NCBI GenBank assembly: GCA_964545315.1
Contig: CAZJGI010000007.1
Coordinates: forward strand, 1 to 64,000
DNA: 64,000 nt
From: JAAYJR01 sp964545315
GTDB taxonomy: Bacteria; Bacteroidota; Bacteroidia; Bacteroidales; Prolixibacteraceae
Direction: 5' to 3'
Of the stretch, positions 17,625 to 27,100 are shown piece by piece. The stretch's first letter is position 1. Each line of letters starts with the position of its first letter. A program made the position numbers and the translations under genes. The notes beneath the pieces are model-generated. The model did not search any database. It was not told the origin of the DNA and saw only the letters and a list, made by a program, of their open reading frames with translations.

Positions 17625-18392
17625 ATGAAAAACTATTATTATCTGGTTTTCACTCCCGAATCATTTATTGCTTCCCAGCTTTCACCCGAAGAATTCGGGC
17701 ATTATCTGTCGGTCGGCACAAAAAAGCAGACCAGAGGGCAAAATATATTTTTTGAGCTTGATCCTGATAAAATGAAGAGGCCTCCTCATGATTATATAAA
17801 TAAAAAGCTTATTCCCTATCCTGATGGAGAACCCAAAAGATCTGTATTTTTTGGCATTTACAGGGTATTGGAAAAAACACCCTTAAAGGCTTTAAAAAAC
17901 CTCTATCTGGCAACCGATGATGGTAAAGTACTTGGAATTTGTTCTGCTGAAACTAAACCTGAAGAGAAAGAAGAGATTCATCTTTATCAGCAGTTTAATC
18001 CTATCACTACACGAGTAGCCAGTAAACTTAATCCTCAGGAATTCATCAGTTTCCTAACCAATAAAAAAAATCCTGTCTCAGCTCCGAAAATATTTTTTGC
18101 AGAACTACAATTGAATGAACTGGCCAGGGACCCTAATTCGCCTTTGCATAATCTTCCCTATGCCAATCCTGATCATTTGCGTGATTGCCTTTTAAAGTTA
18201 AATGAGACAAAGGATAAACTCACAAAAACTGTATTAAGATTTATGCAGGGAAATATCTCATACAGAACTATTAAAAATGGATTCTACATAGGCAAAAAGA
18301 ATAAATCGCTCTTCTATCCATTTCCATCTGTTGATGATCTGGAATCGAAATATTTTAATTGGTGGAGATCTGCTTTAAACCAACATTATTAA
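17625..18392 (+). CDS. Uncharacterised protein with an internal duplication
   Basis: A 255-residue protein that I do not recognise. It has no signal peptide or membrane segment and is rich in lysine, proline and aromatic residues. Two halves resemble one another: FIASQLSPEEFGHYLS with NIFFELDPDK (about residues 14-50) and RVASKLNPQEFISFLT with KIFFAELQLNEL (about 128-168), suggesting a tandem repeat of a unit of roughly 115 residues, the second followed by PLHNLPYANPDHL as the first is by PPHDYINKKLIPY. It stands alone on the + strand behind a 230-nt AT-rich region, and its stop codon overlaps that of the convergent gene by 2 nt. Function unknown. Confidence 0.7.
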   Translation: MKNYYYLVFTPESFIASQLSPEEFGHYLSVGTKKQTRGQNIFFELDPDKMKRPPHDYINKKLIPYPDGEPKRSVFFGIYRVLEKTPLKALKNLYLATDDGKVLGICSAETKPEEKEEIHLYQQFNPITTRVASKLNPQEFISFLTNKKNPVSAPKIFFAELQLNELARDPNSPLHNLPYANPDHLRDCLLKLNETKDKLTKTVLRFMQGNISYRTIKNGFYIGKKNKSLFYPFPSVDDLESKYFNWWRSALNQHY

Positions 18393-19279
18393 TTTTTAAG
18401 ATATCTTCTCTTTTCACGATTTGTCATCTCCAGGCCTCTGACTGAATCAGGGTGAACAACTTTATACTCTTCAGAAACCAATAATATTTCACCCTTCTTA
18501 TGGTCAGTATAAAATTGCGGTATTACAAAACGAAGTTCTGTGGAATTAAAACTGTTTTGCCATATCATAACTACTAATTGTGATGAAGAAGATTCAATAT
18601 TCCCGATTAGTTCACCGGCAAATATTTTCTGTCCGGGCTTTAACTTTTTATCATTATCAGTCACATTACGATAGCAAATCAACGTACCGTCAGGCTGCAG
18701 AACAGTGATAGTGTTTGTCCAGGTATGGTACCATGTTTCCGGGCTGCCAACTCTCGAAGACCCGGTTACCTCAGCAACTATCCCGTTCCTGGCAGAATAA
18801 ACAGGAATTCCGGGTAAAGTATTAAAACCGGTAGCAATCCAGGATTTAGGTTCGTCATTACCCCAAAAGCCTGATATTTCTTTAACATCAAATACCGACA
18901 CTGATCCACCGGGTTTAAAAGGGATCAGGTAAGGAAAATCAAGGTCTGGTATGGCGGACGGATCTGACCTGTAATATTTGATCTGATAGTTAAACCGTGG
19001 CGACTCAGCATCCGGTTCCCGCTGCAGTGTAAAAAGTGTATTAAATCCGGGTTCTATTAATTTCACATACGGTAAAGTTTCATTGAAGACGGTATTCTCA
19101 AGATCATTAAAATCAATATTCAAAAACAGTGGTGCGGGGCTGTTATTATATGCTACGAAATCAACATCACCCGCGCTATTATAATTTGCTTGAACCTCAA
19201 CAAGTTGTGCTGAAAGGCCTACACAGAGGATCAAATAAAAAGTTGTTGCTAAAAATTTTATTTTTATTAAAAGCTTCAT
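18389..19279 (-). CDS. Exported M23-like protein lacking zinc ligands
   Basis: A 296-residue secreted protein. The signal peptide ends at about residue 24 (GLSAQ). The middle and C-terminal part (about 150-255) follows the M23/lysostaphin fold: GIPVYSARNGIVAEV, then ITVLQPDGTLICYRNV and KLKPGQKIFAGELIGNI, the places where true endopeptidases have H-x3-D, a YxHL motif and the loop before H-x-H. Here these metal-binding residues are replaced (for instance SSSQLVVMIWQ at the H-x-H position), so it is probably a non-catalytic binder or activator of the envelope. The end is basic. It converges with and overlaps the gene at 17625-18392 by 4 nt. A paralogous middle domain occurs in 10942-12312. Confidence 0.65.
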   Translation of the reverse strand: MKLLIKIKFLATTFYLILCVGLSAQLVEVQANYNSAGDVDFVAYNNSPAPLFLNIDFNDLENTVFNETLPYVKLIEPGFNTLFTLQREPDAESPRFNYQIKYYRSDPSAIPDLDFPYLIPFKPGGSVSVFDVKEISGFWGNDEPKSWIATGFNTLPGIPVYSARNGIVAEVTGSSRVGSPETWYHTWTNTITVLQPDGTLICYRNVTDNDKKLKPGQKIFAGELIGNIESSSSQLVVMIWQNSFNSTELRFVIPQFYTDHKKGEILLVSEEYKVVHPDSVRGLEMTNREKRRYLKN

Positions 19280-19306
19280 TATAACCTGTTTTGAAAGTTA
19301 TCTTAT

Positions 19307-19314
19307 CAAAGATA
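19307..19314 (-). promoter_or_regulatory. Candidate -7 element for the M23-like gene
   Basis: TATCTTTG on the minus strand, 28 nt before the ATG at 19277-19279, is an exact fit to TAnnTTTG. The -33 part is weak (TTTC at 19331-19334 with a short spacer). Confidence 0.45.
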
Positions 19315-19404
19315 GTACCCTTAACGCAGTGAAATTATGCTAACTTTTAAATATTCTGCCAATTTATATTGATTTTAAACACAGGCATTCAAAAGAGACT
19401 TTTT

Positions 19405-21198
19405 CTAAAATCTGTTTTTCAGCTCTATGTCCTCTGCAAAAAGCATTGCTGTTTCGATCAAAGCAAGATGTGAATAAGCCTGGGGAAAATTCCCTAAAAG
19501 TCTTTTACTTTTGAAGTCAATATCCTCACTAAAAATGCCAAGATGATTACTGTATGATAAAAGCTGATCGAAAAGTCTGCCTGCCTTTTCCTTTTCTCCC
19601 GTTTTGTACAGTGACTGAATTAGCCAGAACGAACAAATTGTAAAAGACGATGTAGGAAGTCCAAAATCATCACGATTTTTATACCTGTACATTAATCCAT
19701 CTCTTCCCAGTTCCTTTTCAACAGCTTTTACAGTGAGTTTATATTTCGGATCAGATGATTCAAGGAATCCGTAAGATTCAAATAATAATGCAGTTGCATC
19801 CAGGTCTTGTGAGCCATACGCCTGCGTAAATGAACGAATATTTTCATTCCATCCTTTTTTAAGTATGTCATTCTTTATAGTATCCCTCAATCCGCTCCAT
19901 TTTTGGACATACTCTTTTTTTCTTATCAGTTCAGCCACCTTGATAGCTCTGTCAACCGCCACCCAACAAAGTAACTTCGAAAATGTAAAATGACTTTGGT
20001 TATATCTGATTTCCCATATTCCACGATCTGGTTTTCTCCAGTTATTTTTAACAATCCGTACAATACTCCTGGTAATTGTCCAAAGCTCTTCGCTGTTTTG
20101 AAGAGTTACATCAAACAAACTGAATTGCTGGTAAATAACATCCATAAGAATTCCGTAAATATCATGCTGCTTTTGTTTATAAGCGGCATTACCAATCCTG
20201 ACAGGAGCACTATTTTCATAACCCGACAAATGGGTCAGTATCCTTTCCCGAAGATTCTTTTCCCTGTTAATACCATACATTATTTGAATTTTATCGTCTT
20301 TATCTGATACAATATCAATTATAAAATTCATAAATCTCTCTGCACTTCGCCAGTGGCCTATTTTTGTCATCATTTTTATGACCATAGAAGCATCACGAAG
20401 CCAGCAAAATCTATAGTCCCAGTTTCTTATTTCGCCTATGGTTTCAGGTAAAGATGTTGTCACTGCTGCAAGTATAGCACCTGTTTTATCAAAACTCAGT
20501 AATTTAAGGATAAGGGCACTTCGCAGTATTTCCTTGTTATACTTACTGTATTTATGTGTCTCCTCAGACCAGTTAAGCCAGTATACCTTTGTTCTTTGGA
20601 GCTTAAGATAAGTTCTTTCAAGGGATTGCTCAAGTAATTTTTGATTATAACTTATTAGAAAATAAACATCTCCGTCTGGTTCAACCTCTTCGCTTTTAAT
20701 AATTTTCTCCATATCCATATTTGTGTAGAGGTACAGCGAATCGTAAGTACCATTTTTTGTAAAGCTTTTCAAATAAGCCTTACGTGTCTCAGTGATCGTA
20801 ATTTTTTCTGCATACTCAAGTTTAGGATCATATTTTATCCTAAACCCGGGTTTTCCTGATTTAAGACGTATGTATCGGATAAGGTCAGGTGGGGAGTATA
20901 TATGCTCCCTGCCATTATGATAATGATACCGGGGCATAAAATCCACGACTTCAAAAGCGTCTTTACCATTTGTAAATGAAGTAACAAGAATATTGGTATT
21001 CTTAATATAGCTTTGTGAACACTTATAATCTTCACTTGTTATAATTTCAAAGCTTCCTCCTTTTTCTCTATCAAGGATTTTCGCAAAAACAGATGCTGAA
21101 TCAAATATTGGAAGGCAAAGCCATTCTATTGCCCCGGTTTTGGATATTAATGCAGCACTGCTGCAGTTGCCAATAATTCCGTAATCAAAATTACTCAT
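19405..21198 (-). CDS. Glycoside hydrolase family 15 protein (glucoamylase/trehalase-like)
   Basis: A 597-residue cytosolic GH15 enzyme with no signal peptide. The N-terminal beta-sandwich (1-about 240) starts with YGIIGNCSSAALIS and GAIEWLCLP, the family opening; the alpha/alpha barrel contains GEIRNWDYRFCWLRDASM (about residues 250-268), the characteristic block that shapes the active site, and further on DLDATALLFESYGF. GH15 enzymes release glucose from alpha-glucans; bacterial members of this kind can also hydrolyse trehalose. It is transcribed away from a trehalose-6-phosphate synthase/phosphatase gene with 75 bp between them, so trehalose turnover is the likely role. Which substrate it uses cannot be decided from sequence alone. 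Confidence 0.92.
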   Translation of the reverse strand: MSNFDYGIIGNCSSAALISKTGAIEWLCLPIFDSASVFAKILDREKGGSFEIITSEDYKCSQSYIKNTNILVTSFTNGKDAFEVVDFMPRYHYHNGREHIYSPPDLIRYIRLKSGKPGFRIKYDPKLEYAEKITITETRKAYLKSFTKNGTYDSLYLYTNMDMEKIIKSEEVEPDGDVYFLISYNQKLLEQSLERTYLKLQRTKVYWLNWSEETHKYSKYNKEILRSALILKLLSFDKTGAILAAVTTSLPETIGEIRNWDYRFCWLRDASMVIKMMTKIGHWRSAERFMNFIIDIVSDKDDKIQIMYGINREKNLRERILTHLSGYENSAPVRIGNAAYKQKQHDIYGILMDVIYQQFSLFDVTLQNSEELWTITRSIVRIVKNNWRKPDRGIWEIRYNQSHFTFSKLLCWVAVDRAIKVAELIRKKEYVQKWSGLRDTIKNDILKKGWNENIRSFTQAYGSQDLDATALLFESYGFLESSDPKYKLTVKAVEKELGRDGLMYRYKNRDDFGLPTSSFTICSFWLIQSLYKTGEKEKAGRLFDQLLSYSNHLGIFSEDIDFKSKRLLGNFPQAYSHLALIETAMLFAEDIELKNRF

Positions 21199-21273
21199 GT
21201 TTTGTTATGTTTTCTGATAATATTTTGATGTTTGGTTTATTTTTATTATTATACAAACAAATATAAAAAAACT

Positions 21274-23484
21274 ATGGATCGATTTCTAATAATCTCAAAC
21301 AGATTACCCTTAAATATTAATATAAAGGGTGATGATATAGAATTTTCACCAAGCGTAGGAGGCCTGGCAACAGGAATGATGTCGGTCAGCCAGTCATTTA
21401 AAAGCCTCTGGATTGGATGGTCAGGTATTGATAAAAATCAGCTTACTGCGAATCAAAAAGAAAAAATCAGCAGGGAATTAAAAAAAATGGATTGTGCAGA
21501 TGTAAACCTTACATCTGAAGAGGTCGAAATGTACTATGAAGGTTTCAGTAATAAAACCATATGGCCGCTATTTCACTATTTCACCCAATATGTTGAATAT
21601 GAAGAAAAATATTGGGAGGCTTACAAAAGAGTAAACCAGAAGTTTGCCGATATAATTTCGGAGCATATGGAAGGCGTAGATAAAATATGGATACATGATT
21701 ACCATTTGTTACTGTTGCCTCAAATGATAAAAGAACGTTTTCCTAAAGTTACAATTGGTTTTTTTCTTCATATACCTTTCCCTTCTTACGAGCTGTTCAG
21801 AATTATCCCATGGCGAAGGGAGATCATAACAGGAATGCTGGGCGCTGACCTTCTCGGATTCCACACCTTCGATTATGAACGACATTTTATGAGTTCAGTC
21901 AGACGTCTGTTAGGATACGACATAAATATTAATGAGATCAATCTTCCTAACAGAATCGTCAGGGTTGATAATTTTCCCATGGGTATCGATTATGAAAAAT
22001 TTCAGCAGGCAGCTCTTGAATCTCAAAAACGTTCAGTAAGGGACAAATCAGAAGTAAGAAAAGAACTCGAACGTTATTATCTTTTATATCCTGACACAAA
22101 ATTTATTCTCTCAATTGACAGGCTTGACTACACAAAAGGTTTGATCAACAGACTGGAAGCTTTTGAATATTTTATGGAAAAATACTCTGAATACAGAGAT
22201 GATGTAGTCTTGGTTTTGCTTGCAGTACCTTCAAGAATAGGTGTGGATCAATACCAGCAAATGAAAAGTGAAGTTGATGAAATTGTCGGAAGGATTAACG
22301 GTAAGTTTTCATCTATTAACCGTACTCCCGTTTGGTATTTCTACCGTTCTTTACCTTTTGAAAACCTGGTTGACTTGTATAACTACTGTGACATTGCCCT
22401 ACTCACCCCGATAAGAGATGGCATGAACCTGGTTGCCAAAGAGTTTATTGCCTCCAAAACAGATGGCCGGGGAGTTCTTATTCTCAGCGAAATGGCCGGA
22501 GCATCAAAAGAAATGAGTGAGGCACTTATCATAAATCCTAATAATAAATCCCAAATTGCCGAAAGTATAAAAACAGCTCTGGAAATGCCATTTGAAGAAC
22601 AAGTTGAGAGGAATTCCTTTCTGCAGAAAAGATTAAAACGATATGATATCAATAAATGGGCTATGGAATTCTTAAATGCAATGGAAAAAGTAAAACAGAT
22701 TGAACAAAAATATACCGGTAAAAAACTTATTGCATCAACGCAAAACAGAATAATCAGGGAATTAGGCCTTTCAGAAAACCGTATATTTTTTCTGGATTAC
22801 GATGGAACTCTCACTGGATTTGAAGATAATCCAAAGCATGCCCGTCCGGACAATGAACTTTATGAAATACTCGATGTGCTGGCTGAGAACAAAAAAAACC
22901 GAATTGTACTTATAAGTGGAAGAGATAAAGACACTTTTAATGAATGGTTCGGCAATAAGCCTTACACTCTTATTGTTGAACATGGAGTATGGTACAGGGA
23001 GAAAGGACAGGAATGGCAAATGATTGAATATCTTGAGGATTTGTGGAAAGAGAGCATCAGGCCATTTCTGGAATTTTATGTAGACCGGACTCCGGGGTCA
23101 TTCATTGAAGAGAAGAATTACAGCCTGGTATGGCATTATAGAAAATCAGATCCGGAATTAGGAACAAACCGTGCAATTGAATTAAAAGATGAACTTACCA
23201 GTTTGGTAGCAAATTTAAATCTGGAAATACTGGAAGGGAATAAAGTTATTGAAATAAAAAACAGAGGTATAAACAAAGGGAGGGCAGCACAGAAATTATT
23301 AAGTATATCCCCCGCTGATAAAATAGTGGCTATTGGCGATGACTGGACAGATGAGTTTTTATTTGCTGCACTTCCTGAAACAGCATACACATTTAAAGTA
23401 GGAATGTCAAAGACAAATGCAACCTACAAGATAGAAAATTATAAAGAGGTCAGGGAAATGCTTAAAAAAATCGCCACCCTTTAA
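21274..23484 (+). CDS. Bifunctional trehalose-6-phosphate synthase/phosphatase
   Basis: A fusion of OtsA- and OtsB-like enzymes, about 736 residues. The start is the ATG at 21274, which puts MDRFLIISNRLP at the N-terminus; an in-frame ATG 42 nt upstream would add a stretch of aromatic residues not found in the family. The GT20 synthase (about 1-480) shows IWIHDYHLLLLP, FFLHIPFP and DRLDYTKG. The HAD phosphatase (about 500-736) has the nucleophile motif DYDGTLTG with Asp508 and GDDWTDE near residue 690. It makes trehalose from UDP-glucose and glucose-6-phosphate in one polypeptide, for osmotic or desiccation protection. The divergent GH15 gene may provide the opposite reaction. Confidence 0.96.
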   Translation: MDRFLIISNRLPLNINIKGDDIEFSPSVGGLATGMMSVSQSFKSLWIGWSGIDKNQLTANQKEKISRELKKMDCADVNLTSEEVEMYYEGFSNKTIWPLFHYFTQYVEYEEKYWEAYKRVNQKFADIISEHMEGVDKIWIHDYHLLLLPQMIKERFPKVTIGFFLHIPFPSYELFRIIPWRREIITGMLGADLLGFHTFDYERHFMSSVRRLLGYDININEINLPNRIVRVDNFPMGIDYEKFQQAALESQKRSVRDKSEVRKELERYYLLYPDTKFILSIDRLDYTKGLINRLEAFEYFMEKYSEYRDDVVLVLLAVPSRIGVDQYQQMKSEVDEIVGRINGKFSSINRTPVWYFYRSLPFENLVDLYNYCDIALLTPIRDGMNLVAKEFIASKTDGRGVLILSEMAGASKEMSEALIINPNNKSQIAESIKTALEMPFEEQVERNSFLQKRLKRYDINKWAMEFLNAMEKVKQIEQKYTGKKLIASTQNRIIRELGLSENRIFFLDYDGTLTGFEDNPKHARPDNELYEILDVLAENKKNRIVLISGRDKDTFNEWFGNKPYTLIVEHGVWYREKGQEWQMIEYLEDLWKESIRPFLEFYVDRTPGSFIEEKNYSLVWHYRKSDPELGTNRAIELKDELTSLVANLNLEILEGNKVIEIKNRGINKGRAAQKLLSISPADKIVAIGDDWTDEFLFAALPETAYTFKVGMSKTNATYKIENYKEVREMLKKIATL

Positions 23485-23508
23485 AAACAAAAATAAATTT
23501 GCCGGTTA

Positions 23509-25707
23509 TTACTGCAGATGTTCCTTAAAAAACTCAGTCATCCTGGTATAAAGGTGCATAGTAGTATTACCTCCTGTTATTGAGTGGTTACGGTTTGTAT
23601 AAATTGCCATATCAAATTGAACTCCTGCCTGTACAAGCCTTTCAGAGAATTCAACAGTATTCTGCAGGTGTACGTTATCATCAGCTGAACCATGAATTAA
23701 TAATAGCCTCCCTTTTATTTTACCTGCATGAAAGAGCGGGGAATTTTCATCATATCCATCACTGTTTTCATCAGGAGTATCCATATAACGTTCAGTATAA
23801 ATAGTATCGTAAAACCTCCAGTTAGTAACTGGCGCTACAGCGATTCCTGCTTTAAAGAGTTCACCACCCTTACACATAGACATACATGTAATAAAGCCTC
23901 CGTAACTCCATCCGAATATTCCAATATTATTGCCATCCACATATGGCAGGGTTTTTAGATATGACGCCGTTTCTATCATATCTTCAGATTCATACTTACC
24001 TAAATTTTTGTAGGTTGATTTTTTAAAATCCTCTCCCCTGGCTGCAGTGCCGCGGGGATCAACAGTAACTACCAGAAAACCTTCACCGGCAAGGTAATTA
24101 CCCCATCCAATATTTTTCCATGAATCTTTAACGCGCTGTGAACCAGGGCCACTATACTGGTCTATTATAACAGGATATTTTTTTGTGTTATCAAAATCAA
24201 CCGGTTTGATAAGGTAACCGTTAAGTTTAATTCCACCTGAAGTAGTAAAAGTAAAAAACTCCTTCTGAGGAAGCTTATAGTTCTGCAGTTTGTTTTTTAA
24301 AATTGTGTTATCCTGAAGTACTCTTTTTAATTGATTCTTTTTTGTACTATGAACTGTGATAAAAGCGGGTGTGTTAATATTGCTGTAATAATTTACATAG
24401 TATTCGAAATTCTTACTAAATGAAGCGCTGTTGGTACCGGTCTGGCCCGATAATTTTCCCTGCTTTTTTCCATCGCGGCTGATATAACGCACCTCTCTGG
24501 TTAGTGGGGATTCTGCAGCCGATTGATAATAAAATATATCATTCACCATATCATAACCGTAAAAATCCGTAACATCAAACTCTCCTCTGGTAATCTGAGA
24601 CTGCAAAAATCCAAGCCTGTCATAAAGGTAAAGATGAGACCAGCCGTCTCTTTCACTTTTCACAATAAACCTTCCGTCATCAAAATATTTAAATGCATCA
24701 AGAAAACTCTCATCAATGTACCTGCTGTTCTTTTCAGTTAGCACAGGCCTTGAATCCCCTGTAAAAGGATTCGCATATAAAATATCAAGTTCATTTTGCC
24801 TTCTGTTCATCCTCATTATTACCACGTCTTTGGCATCAGGTGTCCAGGTAATACGTGGTACATATATATCCTGCTTTTCTCCGAGATCAATATCAACAGT
24901 CATACGGTTGTATAGCTCATAGGTTTTTACAGTAACAACGGAGTTCTTCTCTCCTGCCTTAGGGTATTTAAAAGTTTTCAGCCCGGGATATAACTTATAT
25001 TGACTTTGTTCAGGCTTCTCTCCCGCGTAAAAAGTCATATTATAGCTGGCAACATCAGACTCGTCAAACCTGATAAAAGCAATGAATTTACTATTGGGTG
25101 ACCAGCAAAAGGCTTTATTAAAACCAAATTCTTCCTCATAAACCCAATCTGGCGTTCCGTTAATGATCTCATTTACTTTACCGTCGAAGGTCACCTGGGT
25201 TTCACTGCCAAATTTAAGATTCTTAATAAAGAGGTTATTATCCCTTGCAAAAGCTACATAATTACCATCAGGTGAAAAATCAGCAAGTTGCTGGGCCCCC
25301 TTTTCCGAGAGCCTCGAAAGTTCCTCTGTGACAGAATTCCAGACAAAATACTCAGCCGTATAGGAATGGCGGTAAATTTTCTTTACATCTGTCATTAACA
25401 ATATTTTTGTTTCGTCATCACTCAATTCATATGACTCGAAAGATTTTAAAGGAGCATCTTTAATATCCCTTAAATCAAAAATAACACCAGCTTCCCCGCC
25501 TGTCTCATAACTGTACTTAACAATCCTGTTCTTGTCTTCAAGCATTGTATAATGCACTCCGTCATTCATTGACTGTAATCTGCCAATCGACTCACCTTTA
25601 AAGGTGTCATTTATAAATATATCTTCAAGGCTTATCTGTTGTTTGGTCTGTGAATACAGACTAAAAACCAGAAAAGCAAATAAGGCTGATACAATTAGTT
25701 TTTTCAT
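23509..25707 (-). CDS. Dipeptidyl peptidase IV-type serine peptidase (S9B)
   Basis: An exported or periplasmic peptidase of about 732 residues. The ATG at 25705-25707 is taken as start, since MKKLIVSALFAFLVFSLYSQ is a clean signal peptide; an in-frame ATG 54 nt upstream adds an unlikely segment. The N-terminal beta-propeller (about 30-470) contains the double-glutamate region DWVYEEEFGF that binds the substrate amino group in DPP4. The alpha/beta-hydrolase domain has the nucleophile in GWSYGG, the acid in GSADDNVH and the histidine in NRNHSITGG. It removes X-Pro dipeptides from peptides. It converges with the trehalose synthase gene, leaving only 24 bp, with no visible terminator. Confidence 0.95.
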   Translation of the reverse strand: MKKLIVSALFAFLVFSLYSQTKQQISLEDIFINDTFKGESIGRLQSMNDGVHYTMLEDKNRIVKYSYETGGEAGVIFDLRDIKDAPLKSFESYELSDDETKILLMTDVKKIYRHSYTAEYFVWNSVTEELSRLSEKGAQQLADFSPDGNYVAFARDNNLFIKNLKFGSETQVTFDGKVNEIINGTPDWVYEEEFGFNKAFCWSPNSKFIAFIRFDESDVASYNMTFYAGEKPEQSQYKLYPGLKTFKYPKAGEKNSVVTVKTYELYNRMTVDIDLGEKQDIYVPRITWTPDAKDVVIMRMNRRQNELDILYANPFTGDSRPVLTEKNSRYIDESFLDAFKYFDDGRFIVKSERDGWSHLYLYDRLGFLQSQITRGEFDVTDFYGYDMVNDIFYYQSAAESPLTREVRYISRDGKKQGKLSGQTGTNSASFSKNFEYYVNYYSNINTPAFITVHSTKKNQLKRVLQDNTILKNKLQNYKLPQKEFFTFTTSGGIKLNGYLIKPVDFDNTKKYPVIIDQYSGPGSQRVKDSWKNIGWGNYLAGEGFLVVTVDPRGTAARGEDFKKSTYKNLGKYESEDMIETASYLKTLPYVDGNNIGIFGWSYGGFITCMSMCKGGELFKAGIAVAPVTNWRFYDTIYTERYMDTPDENSDGYDENSPLFHAGKIKGRLLLIHGSADDNVHLQNTVEFSERLVQAGVQFDMAIYTNRNHSITGGNTTMHLYTRMTEFFKEHLQ

Positions 25708-25824
25708 AACTACAAAAATATATTCCGAATAAACTTTACTACAATCTTTAACAGAATCCAAAAGTAAAAATTGTTAAGTCGGGTTAAAATTTATACATAC
25801 CGTAATTCTGACGCACAGCATATA

Positions 25825-26775
25825 TTACTCAAGCAATTCATAATCATGCATCTCTTTCATAAAAGCCACAAAGTCGTACTTCCTCTCTGATTCCATCCAT
25901 TTCATTGCGCTCCTCGGATGTTCATTCATTGATCCGGTTATCAGATATGGAACATGATATCCCCATTCAATCTTATCCTGTAGAGGTTTAATGTGGTTTT
26001 GTATAACATCAAGCAAAGGAAGAAGTCTGTATTTCGGATTTTTTAAAAATGCTATTAATATCTCTACAGGGCAGTTCCCTGCACCACGGCCCATGCCCAG
26101 TAATGTCGCATCAAGCATTGTGGCACCATGAATCAGAGATGTTATAGTATTTGACATAGCCAGTTGCATATTATTGTGTGCATGAATACCTATCTCTTTT
26201 CCGGGTAGTGCTTTTTTATACTTTTTGATAAGATATTCTATACTGTCGCAATACATACTTCCAAAGCTGTCAACCACATAAATTACAGGCACGCGCGACT
26301 GGGAAAGGTCATTAAGTGCCTGGTCAAGGTCAGGTTCATTGACTTTCGATACTGCCATTAAATTGATGGTTACCTCATAGCCTTTATCCAGGCAATGTTC
26401 AGCAAGTACAATAGCTTTATCAATCTGATGAACATAACAAGCAACCCGGATCATATCTAAAACACTTTCACTCTTTTCAGGAATGTCATCCTGGTCTATC
26501 CTCCCAATGTCTGCCATGGCAGAGAGTTTTAATTTTGTATCATTGTCTCCTACTATCCTCCGCACATCCTTTTCATCACAAAATTTCCAGGGACCTACCT
26601 CAGATCTCGAAAAAGCACGTTCACTGCTTTTATATCCAATTTCCATATAATCAATACCCGCCTCCAGGCAACCGGTATAAACCCCGCGGACAAATTCATC
26701 ACTGAATTGCCATTTATTCATAAGACCACCATCCCTGACGGTACAGTCCATTACCTTCAAATCCTTTAGATACAT
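25825..26775 (-). CDS. HMGL/DmpG-like aldolase catalytic-domain protein
   Basis: A 316-residue TIM-barrel protein of the HMG-CoA-lyase/DRE-TIM superfamily. Motifs are D10-C-T-V-R14-D15-G-G near the N-terminus, GIHAHNN with the metal ligands His198 and His200, and LLGMGRGAGN near residue 230. This pattern suits a divalent-metal-dependent aldolase or Claisen-type enzyme acting on a 2-oxo acid; it is closest in style to 4-hydroxy-2-oxovalerate aldolases but lacks their C-terminal communication domain. It lies 4 nt downstream of a chorismate-mutase-like gene, so both are surely co-expressed. The substrate is not known; a pyruvate- or prephenate-related acid is possible (inference). Confidence 0.85.
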   Translation of the reverse strand: MYLKDLKVMDCTVRDGGLMNKWQFSDEFVRGVYTGCLEAGIDYMEIGYKSSERAFSRSEVGPWKFCDEKDVRRIVGDNDTKLKLSAMADIGRIDQDDIPEKSESVLDMIRVACYVHQIDKAIVLAEHCLDKGYEVTINLMAVSKVNEPDLDQALNDLSQSRVPVIYVVDSFGSMYCDSIEYLIKKYKKALPGKEIGIHAHNNMQLAMSNTITSLIHGATMLDATLLGMGRGAGNCPVEILIAFLKNPKYRLLPLLDVIQNHIKPLQDKIEWGYHVPYLITGSMNEHPRSAMKWMESERKYDFVAFMKEMHDYELLE

Positions 26776-26779
26776 ATAA

Positions 26780-27100
26780 TTACTTGTTTAGTTTAGATTT
26801 AAAAATTTTAAATTCCTGTTGTATATTAGATTCAATAAGAAGCTCATAAATTTTCCCAAAAGTTTCTTTATCCAATCCGCTTTCTTCAGCCCACTTTTTC
26901 CGTTGTCTTATTACTTCATCTTTTCTTTCTTCAGCTCTGATACTGACATAATCAAATTTAAAACGGACAATTTCCCTAATATATTTATGCCGTTCAGAAA
27001 ATAAGGAAATTATTAATTTATCTATTTTATCTATTTCATTTCTAATATCTTCCAGAGACAAGCATTCTTCCGGTTTTATAAATTCTTTCTTTCTTGACAT
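26780..27100 (-). CDS. AroQ-type chorismate mutase-like protein
   Basis: A 106-residue all-helical protein with the chorismate mutase type II pattern: IRNEIDKIDKLIISLFSERHKYIREIVRFK (first helix, given in part) with the arginine and lysine positions used to bind the carboxylates, then RAEERKDEVIRQRKKWAEE and a third helix with YELLIESNIQQE. Free-standing AroQ of this size converts chorismate to prephenate, and close relatives work as isochorismate-pyruvate lyases. No prephenate dehydratase or DAHP synthase is fused. The 4-nt spacing to the aldolase gene makes a tight two-gene unit that is not a normal aromatic amino acid operon. A TATATTTG element at 27238-27245 could be its promoter. Confidence 0.82.
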   Translation of the reverse strand: MSRKKEFIKPEECLSLEDIRNEIDKIDKLIISLFSERHKYIREIVRFKFDYVSIRAEERKDEVIRQRKKWAEESGLDKETFGKIYELLIESNIQQEFKIFKSKLNK

